A DNA stretch of 47,090 nt from a virus. The position numbers and the translations under genes are program-made. Below the pieces are notes generated by a model. It saw nothing but the letters and a program-made list of their open reading frames with translations. It searched no databases and was not told where the DNA came from. How positions within the stretch are numbered: position 1 is the stretch's first letter; each line of letters opens with the position of its first letter. The DNA lies in IMG/VR virus record IMGVR_UViG_3300009161_000075, positions 1 to 47,090 of that record. The stretch is one strand, 5' to 3'. Positions 1 to 7,582 of the stretch are shown here, in pieces.

Positions 1-1
1 A

Positions 2-478
2 GGTGGTCAGGGTGGCGGTGCGCAAATTAATGCTAATGGTGGTTGTGCTGAATATGGTGGTGGGGCTGGTGGCGCTGGTGGTGGTAGGGCCGTGGGTTAT
101 TGTGGTGGAAGTTCCTTGTATGGTGCTGGTGGTGGTGGTGGTGGAGGAAGTATATCCAATGGTAATATTTTAGGTACTGTAGGTGTTGGGGGTTCTTCTG
201 GGTCATATATAGCAGGGAATGGTGGTGCCGCAGGGGCAAATGGTAACCCACCAACTGCTGGTAGTTCTGGTACAACTAGAAGTTTGGGTTCTAGATGTGG
301 TGATGGTGGAGGTGGTGGTGGTTCTAATAATGTTGCAGGTGGTGTTGGTGGAAATGGTGGTGTTGGTGGTCTTCCTGGTGGTGGTGGAGGTGGTGGTGGA
401 TGCGGTACTAATCCAAGTGGGGGTGCGGGATTGGGTGGTAATGGTGGTCGTGGTGAGGTAAGGGTTTATTCATGGTAA
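2..478 (+). CDS. Glycine-rich phage appendage/adhesin-like protein (5' partial)
   Basis: The frame is open from the first bases of the window, so this is the C-terminal part (about 158 residues) of a longer protein. It is dominated by Gly runs encoded mostly by GGT, interrupted by short Ser/Ala/Asn stretches. It ends in a conserved C-terminus (GGRGEVRVYSW) that recurs almost unchanged in the next two genes, so the three are paralogues. Gly-rich domains of this kind occur in phage tail fibres and distal adhesins, where polyglycine-II helix packing is known (for example gp38 of Salmonella phage S16). A receptor-binding or appendage role is inferred from composition and from its place beside tail genes. 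It could instead be a fibre-associated structural protein. Calling it an appendage protein is fairly safe; the exact role is not. Confidence 0.7.
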   Translation, partial: GGQGGGAQINANGGCAEYGGGAGGAGGGRAVGYCGGSSLYGAGGGGGGGSISNGNILGTVGVGGSSGSYIAGNGGAAGANGNPPTAGSSGTTRSLGSRCGDGGGGGGSNNVAGGVGGNGGVGGLPGGGGGGGGCGTNPSGGAGLGGNGGRGEVRVYSW

Positions 479-488
479 AAATTAATAT

Positions 489-1466
489 ATGGCAATAGGA
501 AACGCATTGAATAGCGCGAAAGATGTTCAAGTATTCACAACAACAGGTACAACCACATGGACAAAGCCCACTGGGGCAAAATTTGTATATGTTGTATGTA
601 TAGGTGGGGGGGGAGGTGGTGGCGGTTCTGCTCCGTTAGCTGTATCCACATCAAACGTTGGTGGTTCTGGTGGTGGTGGTGGTGCTGTTGTTTCAAAATT
701 TATAACCGCTAGTGATTTACCCACAAGTGTTCCTGTTGTTGTTGGTTCGGGTGGAACAGGTGGTGTCAATGCTGGTAGTTTGGGTACAAATGGAAGTTCG
801 GGTGGTACATCAACGTTTGGTTCAGGTGCCACAATATATGTAGTATCATATGGTGGTGGTGGTGGTGGTTTGGGTGGTGGTAATACTAATAGACCTGGTG
901 GTGGTGGTGGTGGTACTGGTAGTGTTGGTTTTACGCCTGGTGCTGTTACTACAATATCAGGTGGATTACCTGGTGGTTCAACTACAACGGCAATTGCGGG
1001 AAATGGTGGTAGTGGTAATAACGCGGCAGCTGGGGGTAATGCGGAGTATGGAGGTGGTGGTGGTGGTGCAAAAAATGGCGCAACGGCTTCTTTTTTTGGT
1101 GGTAGTTCAATGTATGGTGCTGGTGGTGGTGGTGCGGGTGGGACTATTGGAACAGTAGGAAATTCAACTCCGTCTGCTGGTGGCGCTTCTGGGTCATATA
1201 TAGCGGGTGGTGGCGGTGCAGCAGGGACAAATGGTAGTACAACAACTGCTGGTAGTTCTGGTACAACTAGAGGTTCAGGGTGTGGTGATGGAGGTGGAGG
1301 TGGTGGTGCTGCGACATTTAATGTAAATAACGTTTCTGGTAGTAATGGAGGTGCTGGTGGTGCTCCTGGTGGCGGTGGAGGAGGTGGTGGTGCTGCAACT
1401 GGTACGGGAACCGCAGGTTTAGGTGGAAATGGTGGTCGTGGTGAGGTAAGAGTTTATACTTTTTAA
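489..1466 (+). CDS. Glycine-rich phage appendage/adhesin-like protein, paralogue 2
   Basis: 325 residues. The N-terminal 40 or so residues hold the non-repetitive signature (FTTTGTTTWTKPTGAKFVYV) that starts Gly-rich phage tail domains: a Trp-x-x-Pro turn followed by a hydrophobic strand leading into the first Gly run. The rest is Gly-rich sarcomere-like repetition with Ser/Ala/Thr spacers, ending in GGRGEVRVYTF. It starts 10 bases after the previous stop, behind the leader AAAAATTAATATATGG, which is nearly repeated before paralogue 3. The duplicated unit therefore includes the intergenic leader. I infer a structural or adhesin role on the tail; no enzyme motif is present. Long Pro-rich and Val-rich readings in the other frames are by-products of the GGT repeats. 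Confidence 0.75.
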   Translation: MAIGNALNSAKDVQVFTTTGTTTWTKPTGAKFVYVVCIGGGGGGGGSAPLAVSTSNVGGSGGGGGAVVSKFITASDLPTSVPVVVGSGGTGGVNAGSLGTNGSSGGTSTFGSGATIYVVSYGGGGGGLGGGNTNRPGGGGGGTGSVGFTPGAVTTISGGLPGGSTTTAIAGNGGSGNNAAAGGNAEYGGGGGGAKNGATASFFGGSSMYGAGGGGAGGTIGTVGNSTPSAGGASGSYIAGGGGAAGTNGSTTTAGSSGTTRGSGCGDGGGGGGAATFNVNNVSGSNGGAGGAPGGGGGGGGAATGTGTAGLGGNGGRGEVRVYTF

Positions 1467-1478
1467 AAATTATAATAT

Positions 1479-2483
1479 ATGGCAGTTAATAATAGAATAA
1501 ATGAGGTAAGTGATGTTCAAATATTCACAACAACTGGTGCTACTACATGGACAAAGCCCACAGGTATAAAATTTGTATATGTTGTATGTGTTGGTGGAGG
1601 AGGTGGTGGTGGTGGTGGTTCTGCAGCAAATGTGGCTATAACGCGTTCGGGTGGAAGTGCTGGTGGTGGTGGGGCTTTGTCGTCGGCATTTTATAGTGCT
1701 AGTGATTTAAGTTCAACAGAACCTATTTTTGTTGCTTCAGGTGGAACTGGTGGTTTAGGGGCAACAACTTTATCGGGAAATACTTTTGATGGCAGCGTAG
1801 GTGGAAATTCAACATTTAGCTCTGGTGCAACATTACTTGTCGCTTACGGTGGAGGTGGTGGGTTTAGGGGTCTTTTTAATACTAACTATCGTGCTGGTGG
1901 AGGTGGTGGAGGAGGAACTGCAAGTGCGGGAGCGACTGGTGTTTCGGGTGCCACAACAACACCTGTAGGTGGTGGGTTACCTGGGGCAGCAACTAATACA
2001 GCTGTTGGTGGGCATGGGGGTGATACAGGTGATATAAACAGTACTGCAGTTATGTGTGCAGAATATGGTGGTGGTGCGGGTGGATATATAAATTGGAATA
2101 GTGGAAATGATTTAAATAGAGGTGGTAGTTCCGTTTTTGGTGCTGGCGGAGGTTCTGCTGGTGGCATTGGAACTGGTAATGGTTCTTACGTACCCGCGGA
2201 CACGGCTGGTATATCAAGTGGTTATACGAGAGGTGGTGGTGCTGCGGGTGGGTCAGGTCTTACTGGCGCAAGTGGTGCTACTGGCGCAAATGGTAACTCG
2301 TATCGTTGTGGTGGTGGTGGTGGTGGTGGTGCGCCTCACTCTACAGGTACTAATGGCCCAGGCGGAAATGGTGGTGCTGGTGGTGCTGTAGGTGGTGGTG
2401 GTGGCGGCGGTGGTGGTGGTACAACAACTGGTGGAAACGGAGGAACAGGAGGTAGAGGTGAAGTAAGAGTTTATTCTTGGTAA
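1479..2483 (+). CDS. Glycine-rich phage appendage/adhesin-like protein, paralogue 3
   Basis: 334 residues, 12 bases after the previous stop, with the same architecture as paralogue 2. The N-terminal signature reads FTTTGATTWTKPTGIKFVYV, followed by Gly-rich blocks and the C-terminal GRGEVRVYSW. The ends are strongly conserved between copies, while the middle differs in length and in the residues between Gly runs. That is what would be expected if the middle is the exposed, diversifying part. This copy carries more Tyr/Asn/Asp-containing loops around residues 180-250 than its neighbour. Function is inferred as in the other copies: an appendage or receptor-contact protein. No signal peptide or membrane segment is visible, as usual for a virion protein. 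Confidence 0.75.
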   Translation: MAVNNRINEVSDVQIFTTTGATTWTKPTGIKFVYVVCVGGGGGGGGGSAANVAITRSGGSAGGGGALSSAFYSASDLSSTEPIFVASGGTGGLGATTLSGNTFDGSVGGNSTFSSGATLLVAYGGGGGFRGLFNTNYRAGGGGGGGTASAGATGVSGATTTPVGGGLPGAATNTAVGGHGGDTGDINSTAVMCAEYGGGAGGYINWNSGNDLNRGGSSVFGAGGGSAGGIGTGNGSYVPADTAGISSGYTRGGGAAGGSGLTGASGATGANGNSYRCGGGGGGGAPHSTGTNGPGGNGGAGGAVGGGGGGGGGGTTTGGNGGTGGRGEVRVYSW

Positions 2484-2505
2484 GAGATATTTAAAATAAA
2501 AGAAA

Positions 2506-3102
2506 ATGATAACATTTGAATTACAAATAAACAACTTTGAGATTTCGATAAGCTCAGATGAATTATTTTATTATGTTTCGGTAATTGATTACACGTATTC
2601 GGCTACAGATGCTATGAATAACATAATAAACTATGATAATGTTTTATCGTATGGTGAAAATGACGCACCTCTGATTCGAGGTGAATCGGATATTACAAAT
2701 AATGATATCATTGATTTTTTATTATCTCGTGTTGATTTTACCCAAATTAAACAAGAATTAACCATACAATTGAGTGTTATTGCTAACCCAGTAACATATA
2801 CTTGGTATATCTATGAAATGGAAAACATCCCAAATTATAACGGACAACAGAATTTTGTATCTAAAATCTACTGGAGATACAACGCTGTTAGTAATGATGG
2901 TTTTGTTGCAAATATTGAAAGCATCTCAACATTTAATGAACAAAACGGCACAAATTACACTCAATATTTTGATTTAACACAGGATATTGTTATTGGTTGG
3001 TTGGAGACAAGTAATGATATGTCAGATTTGCAATATAAATTGAATAGTATTATTAACGAAAAAAGAAACCCACCTGTTGTTGTTTTACCGTTGCCTTGGT
3101 AA
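2506..3102 (+). CDS. Small tail-associated protein of unknown function
   Basis: 198 residues. The first 20 or so residues (MITFELQINNFEISISSDEL) look like beta strands. The middle contains a Trp/Tyr-rich strand (KIYWRYNAVSNDG, about residues 122-134). A DLTQDIVIGWLE segment near residue 163 follows, and the protein ends in a Pro-rich tail (VVVLPLPW). This arrangement (WRY strand, then V-x-GW-[LV]-E helix, then PLPW end) resembles small proteins I have seen beside tail-fibre genes in T4-like phages, but I cannot assign a role. It starts 22 bases after the last Gly-rich gene and is followed by a long hairpin, so it is probably the last gene of the appendage transcript. The leader AGATATTTAAAATAAAAG includes a near match to the ATATTTAT element. 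Confidence 0.65.
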   Translation: MITFELQINNFEISISSDELFYYVSVIDYTYSATDAMNNIINYDNVLSYGENDAPLIRGESDITNNDIIDFLLSRVDFTQIKQELTIQLSVIANPVTYTWYIYEMENIPNYNGQQNFVSKIYWRYNAVSNDGFVANIESISTFNEQNGTNYTQYFDLTQDIVIGWLETSNDMSDLQYKLNSIINEKRNPPVVVLPLPW

Positions 3103-3131
3103 AATTAAATTTTAATTTACTATTGATATTT

Positions 3132-3170
3132 TGCGTTTAATGTTTATTTTTTTGATAAACATTAAACGCA
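3132..3170 (+). terminator. Perfect 16-bp inverted repeat abutting the next start codon
   Basis: Bases 3132-3147 (TGCGTTTAATGTTTAT) are the exact reverse complement of 3155-3170, with a 7-base T-rich loop. The right arm ends one base before the ATG at 3172. There is no U-tract after the stem, so a classical rho-independent terminator is not obvious. It may instead insulate transcription or fold over the initiation region of the glycosyltransferase gene. Confidence 0.55.
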
Positions 3171-3171
3171 T

Positions 3172-6100
3172 ATGAGTTTAGCGCTGGTTATTCATACCGA
3201 AAATAAAAATAATCTAAAAAGACTTTTTGAATTAATTAATAATCACCCAAATAAGAGTGAGTTTTCTTTAGTATTAAACGCAAAGGGTTATCTTCCATGG
3301 GAAGATGAAATATTAAAAAATTCAATAATTAACTTCAAAGAATTTTATGCATATCCCACCCAAAAAAATAGAGTTGAGTCTATTGTAGAATTAATTTCAA
3401 AATCAAAAAGTGAAAAAATTCTATTGTTAGACGAAAATATAAAAAAATTAGATTTAACGTTATTAAATGAAGATAATCATAATTCTTTATATTTCAGAAA
3501 AAAAGATTTAATAAAGGTAAACTTAGATACAAAATACCAAACAATTAAATGGTTTATTGTTGATTTGTTGTCACAAATTAAAAAAATTAAAATTAATGCT
3601 GTTGATAAGTCGGCGGACTACGAAAGATATTCAAAAAAAATACAATCACCTTTATTTCAGGAAAAAGTAATTTACATAGATGGTGGTATGGGTGACCATA
3701 TAATGGCTTTACCATTATTAGAAAAAGCAGGTAAAGATGTTTATGTGTCTTGCAAATATCCATTTGTTTATGAACACTTAGAGTTAAAGGGTAATATACA
3801 TTGGAATGAAGAGTTGTTTGGTGGTTATAATAGATTTGTATATGAATACGGTTCAGCGAATAACAGCAAAACAATCGTAGATGCTTTTTTTGAAATGTAT
3901 GGTTATGAAAGAACAAAAAACGATGTTTTAAAATACACGGGTAAAAGAGAAGAAAATCCAGATATACCACAAGACAAAAAAATAGCTTTGATTTGTACTA
4001 GCGCAGCAAAAGTGCAGGGGTTAGATTCGAATAAAGATTGGCGAGATATTAGATGGTTAAAGCTTGTTAATGAATTGCAGAAAATGGGATATTTTGTTGT
4101 TCAAGTTGGTAGTAAACCTGATAATCAAATTCCAAATGTTAATCTAAAGTTTTTAGATAAACCCCTACCAAATATTGCCGACCTTGTTGATAGGTGTTCT
4201 TTATGGGTTAGCGTTGATACATTTTTTCATCATTTTGCTTCTGCAATTAAACCTCAGGTAGGGGTGTGTTTAACACCATTTTATAATGACCACGCAAAAC
4301 ACTCTGGTGTTACTTACATTGAAAAGGATTGTGGTAAGGATTTTTCAGAAAGAAGATGGTGGTTGGATTTACAGCAACCCGAAAGAAAAGAGTGTATGGA
4401 CTTAATTAAAATAGAAGATGTCCTTAATTCAATTAATGAAAAGACATCAAAATTAAAAATATTAATAGCTAGTCTACAATTTAATGGATTAAGTGGTTCT
4501 GAACTATACGTTTATGAATTAGCAAAACAATTTGTAAAAATGGGTCATGACGTTAGCGTTATAGCTGAAGTAATTGGTGGTAAATTAACAAAAATGGCGG
4601 AAAAAGAAAATATAAAAGTTTTTTCAATGTGCGCACCTCTTGGTTACGAGTATGGAAAAACGCCTGAAAATTCTCATTTATTGTATAAAACACATGATGT
4701 TAAATTTGACATTATACACGTAAACCAATACCATATAACAGACTTTATTTGTAAGCTTTACCCAAATGTAAAAAAGATAGCTACAATTCATTCTGAAGTT
4801 ATTGAAGAGTTTGAAAAACCATACATTCATGAATCAATAGTTAAATATATTTGCATAAGGCCTGAAATACAAAATCACATAATTAAAAATTATAACATAA
4901 GTAGGGAAAAAACAACTCTTATATATAATCCTGTAGATAATAACAAGTTTAAAAATAAAAATAATTCTGATAAAAACTATATTTTATTTGTTGGTAGTTT
5001 AAATTATTTAAGACAAAAACCAACATTTGATTTAATTGAACGAGCTAAAAAAGAAGGTAAAGAATTGTGGATTGTTGGGTATAGTAATGGGTCACCATAT
5101 ATTGATGATATATTGGGTATTGAACATTTAAAATATTTTGAGGATACTCAAAATATTGAAGAATTTGTAAAAAACTCTTCATATACGGTAAGTGTTTTAT
5201 TTGGTAGGACGGCAATAGAAAGTTTTATGTGTGGTAAAAACTGTTTAATATATGACATAGATGAGGTTGGAAATATTTTAAATAGTAAAATGCATACACC
5301 ACCAAATGATTTAAAAAAATATTATTCAGACAATGTTGGTGAAGAAATTGTTAAACTTTACTATAATGTTTTAGAAAAAACAACCAGATTTCCTGTTTGC
5401 ATAAACGTTAATTTTTATAATAAACACTTATTGAACCAAAATATAGAAAACTGTTTAGAATTTACTAACGATATTTTTTTAAATATTGAAGACAAATTGG
5501 ATTTGTATATAGATGAATTTAATGAATTAAAAAATAAAAAATTAATAAAAGATTTTTTAAAAATTAAAAACAAAACAAATTTTTTTACTGATTTAAATTA
5601 TAATAATTTTATAACTTTTGATGCTGATGAGTTTATAGAATACGACAAAGTTAAAGATATGGCAAATTTTTTTGAGAGTAACAAATATTCATCACTAGAT
5701 ATAAAAGTAATTAAACATTTTAAAAATTTGAATCACGAGTTAATTTCAGAGATACCCGACTATAAAAAAATTGTTTTTTCAACAAAAGAAACAAATAATG
5801 ATTTTGTAACTGATATATTTGAGCTTCATGATGTCAAACAAACATATATTGAAAATAAAAGTGAACGCGAATTAGAAGTTCATAAAAATTTTTATTATTT
5901 TAATGATTTTAATACTTTAACAATAAATAACAAAATCTACAAAATAGAAAGAAAAGATAAATGTTTTTTAAAATTTAAAAATTTAAAAAATGTAATAGTT
6001 TTTTGTAAAGATGCAAATGATAACTGTTCAAATTGGAGAGCCTTTCAACCATACGATAGATTTGAAAATAATATAAATTACGACATAGATTCAAATCTAG

Positions 6101-6978
6101 TTTTTAATTTAGATAAAGTTAAAAATTATGATTTATTTATCATATCCAGACCAATTTTAAATATTGCTTGGTATTTTAAAATGATAATGGAAAGTGGTGT
6201 TAAAGTAATGGTTGACTATGACGACCCATTTCCTTTAGAGCCATGTTATGTACCAAATTATAGAGAAATTATGAAAGAGTGCTATAATATTATATGGGAT
6301 AATTTAAATGTTTTATCGACAACAACAGAGGCTCTACAAAGATATTATCAATTACTTACTTTAAATGAAGTTGTTTGTTTACCAAATATTGTTAAACCAA
6401 ACTTATATACGCCAAAAATAGAAAGAAATGATGGTAAAATATATTTAGGTTGGTACGGTAGCGGTGGGCATATTGTTTGTTTAGAAAAAATAAAAAATGA
6501 CATTTTTAAAATATTAGACGAATTTGAAAATGTTTATTTTGTATTAGCAACTGATAACATAGATTTGAAAAATTTTATGAATCACCCTAAAACAATACAT
6601 CATAATTATGATTTTAATTTTTTAAACTTTGAAAAAAGTTATAGCACAATTGATATAAATTTATCTCCGTTAGCAGAAACACCAGATTTTTTATGTAAAT
6701 CAAATATACGTGTTCAACTAGCGGCTATGAAGGGAATACCTAGCATAGCAACTAATTTTGGAGAATATAAAATATTTGGTAGATTAAATAATGGCGCATT
6801 GCTAACAGAAAACGATGAATGGTACGACAAAATTAAATTTTTAGTTACAAATGAAAACGAAAGAATTGAATTAGGTAAAAGAGCAAAAGAAACAATTGAA
6901 AAATACTATAACTATAAAAAACATTCTTTTTTAAGAGATGTACAAATAAAAAAAATTATAAACCGTGCAAAGATTTGA
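3172..6978 (+). CDS. Multidomain glycosyltransferase (GT9-like + two GT4-like domains)
   Basis: 1268 residues, far longer than a single glycosyltransferase (about 350-400). Residues 1-150 may be a degenerate GT-A-like domain (LLLDENIKKLD), but this is weak. Residues 166-420 resemble the GT9/heptosyltransferase fold: a GGMGDHIMALPLL start, then LICTSAA, DWRDIRW and a late SVDTFFHHFASAI segment. Residues about 429-735 look GT4-like: LIASLQFNGLSGSELYVYELA at the N-terminus, then IYNPVD, ILFVGSLNY and a C-terminal FGRTAIESFMCGK motif. After a Lys/Asn-rich linker, residues about 940-1268 form a further GT-B-like unit (NWRAFQPYDRF, VDYDDPF, LGWYGSGGH, LAAMKGIPSIATNFGEY). Donor and acceptor are unknown. 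The gene overlaps the next by 14 bases. It is A/T-richer and Lys/Asn-richer than the structural genes, consistent with horizontal acquisition. Probable role: sugar decoration of virion parts or of host surface polymers. Confidence 0.8.
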   Translation: MSLALVIHTENKNNLKRLFELINNHPNKSEFSLVLNAKGYLPWEDEILKNSIINFKEFYAYPTQKNRVESIVELISKSKSEKILLLDENIKKLDLTLLNEDNHNSLYFRKKDLIKVNLDTKYQTIKWFIVDLLSQIKKIKINAVDKSADYERYSKKIQSPLFQEKVIYIDGGMGDHIMALPLLEKAGKDVYVSCKYPFVYEHLELKGNIHWNEELFGGYNRFVYEYGSANNSKTIVDAFFEMYGYERTKNDVLKYTGKREENPDIPQDKKIALICTSAAKVQGLDSNKDWRDIRWLKLVNELQKMGYFVVQVGSKPDNQIPNVNLKFLDKPLPNIADLVDRCSLWVSVDTFFHHFASAIKPQVGVCLTPFYNDHAKHSGVTYIEKDCGKDFSERRWWLDLQQPERKECMDLIKIEDVLNSINEKTSKLKILIASLQFNGLSGSELYVYELAKQFVKMGHDVSVIAEVIGGKLTKMAEKENIKVFSMCAPLGYEYGKTPENSHLLYKTHDVKFDIIHVNQYHITDFICKLYPNVKKIATIHSEVIEEFEKPYIHESIVKYICIRPEIQNHIIKNYNISREKTTLIYNPVDNNKFKNKNNSDKNYILFVGSLNYLRQKPTFDLIERAKKEGKELWIVGYSNGSPYIDDILGIEHLKYFEDTQNIEEFVKNSSYTVSVLFGRTAIESFMCGKNCLIYDIDEVGNILNSKMHTPPNDLKKYYSDNVGEEIVKLYYNVLEKTTRFPVCINVNFYNKHLLNQNIENCLEFTNDIFLNIEDKLDLYIDEFNELKNKKLIKDFLKIKNKTNFFTDLNYNNFITFDADEFIEYDKVKDMANFFESNKYSSLDIKVIKHFKNLNHELISEIPDYKKIVFSTKETNNDFVTDIFELHDVKQTYIENKSERELEVHKNFYYFNDFNTLTINNKIYKIERKDKCFLKFKNLKNVIVFCKDANDNCSNWRAFQPYDRFENNINYDIDSNLVFNLDKVKNYDLFIISRPILNIAWYFKMIMESGVKVMVDYDDPFPLEPCYVPNYREIMKECYNIIWDNLNVLSTTTEALQRYYQLLTLNEVVCLPNIVKPNLYTPKIERNDGKIYLGWYGSGGHIVCLEKIKNDIFKILDEFENVYFVLATDNIDLKNFMNHPKTIHHNYDFNFLNFEKSYSTIDINLSPLAETPDFLCKSNIRVQLAAMKGIPSIATNFGEYKIFGRLNNGALLTENDEWYDKIKFLVTNENERIELGKRAKETIEKYYNYKKHSFLRDVQIKKIINRAKI

Positions 6979-7582
6979 AATAATAAATGAGCTAATTAAA
7001 AAGAATAATTATAGCACCTATTTAGAAATTGGTGTTAGAAATCCAAACGATTGCTATAATCATATCGTATGTGAATTTAAAGAAGGGGTTGACCCATGTA
7101 TTGAAGAAGAGCATCCTGTTACATATAAAATGACATCTGATGAATTTTTTAAAACACACAAAAAAAAATACGATATTATTTTTATTGATGGACTGCACAT
7201 AGATGAACAAGTTGAAAGGGATATTATTAATTGCCTAAATTCATTAAATGAAAATGGAATAATAGTATTGCACGATTGTAACCCCCCATCATTACATTTT
7301 GCAAGAGAAGAATATTACGATTTCTCAACCCATGCAGGAATACTTTGGAATGGTACTGTGTGGAAAGCGATAGTAAATGTAAGAGAAAATATTAATAATA
7401 TTTATACTTCAGTAGTTGATACAGATTGGGGTATTGGACTCATAAAAAAATCAGAAAATCCAAATCCAATTATAAATAAAAATAAATATTTTTCTTTTAA
7501 AAAATTTGAAGAAAAAAGACAATACTATCTTAATTTGATAACAGTTGAAGAATTTAACAAAATGTATTTACAAAATGATTAA
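6965..7582 (+). CDS. Class I SAM-dependent methyltransferase
   Basis: 205 residues, starting at a GTG inside the end of the glycosyltransferase gene (14-base overlap); no nearby in-frame ATG fits better. Motif I (YLEIGVRNPND, about residues 19-29) is the SAM-binding loop. The pair YDIIFIDGLH (about residues 69-78) and NGIIVLHDCNPP (about 97-108) is characteristic of the Methyltransf_24 type, in which IDG-x-H and HD help bind metal or cofactor. Family members often O-methylate sugars or small molecules. Lying translationally coupled between two glycosyltransferases, it probably methylates the glycan made by its neighbours. It could instead act on a nucleotide sugar precursor. It has no DNA-methyltransferase DPPY/NPPY-type motif. 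Confidence 0.75.
   Translation: MQRFEIINELIKKNNYSTYLEIGVRNPNDCYNHIVCEFKEGVDPCIEEEHPVTYKMTSDEFFKTHKKKYDIIFIDGLHIDEQVERDIINCLNSLNENGIIVLHDCNPPSLHFAREEYYDFSTHAGILWNGTVWKAIVNVRENINNIYTSVVDTDWGIGLIKKSENPNPIINKNKYFSFKKFEEKRQYYLNLITVEEFNKMYLQND

Larger units (their letters stand above)
2..2483 (+). repeat. Three tandem paralogous Gly-rich genes (GGT-rich repeat region)
   Basis: The three copies share N-terminal signature, C-terminus and intergenic leader, and consist largely of GGT/GGA/GGC triplet runs. The region is therefore a direct gene-scale repeat as well as a low-complexity tract. Recombination or copy-number change between copies is plausible, and short-read assembly errors are a risk here. 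Confidence 0.7.

Noticed and set aside
33-1158. Long minus-strand His/Pro-rich and plus-strand Val-rich open frames in the glycine-rich region
   Set aside because: They arise from reading GGT/GGA runs in other frames (CCA/CAC gives Pro/His; GTG/TGG gives Val/Trp). They have no leader, and the real frame has conserved ends across three copies.
2-2483. CRISPR-like or satellite array suggested by the repeated GGT tract
   Set aside because: There are no constant-length repeats with unique spacers; the repetition is codon-level polyglycine within open frames.
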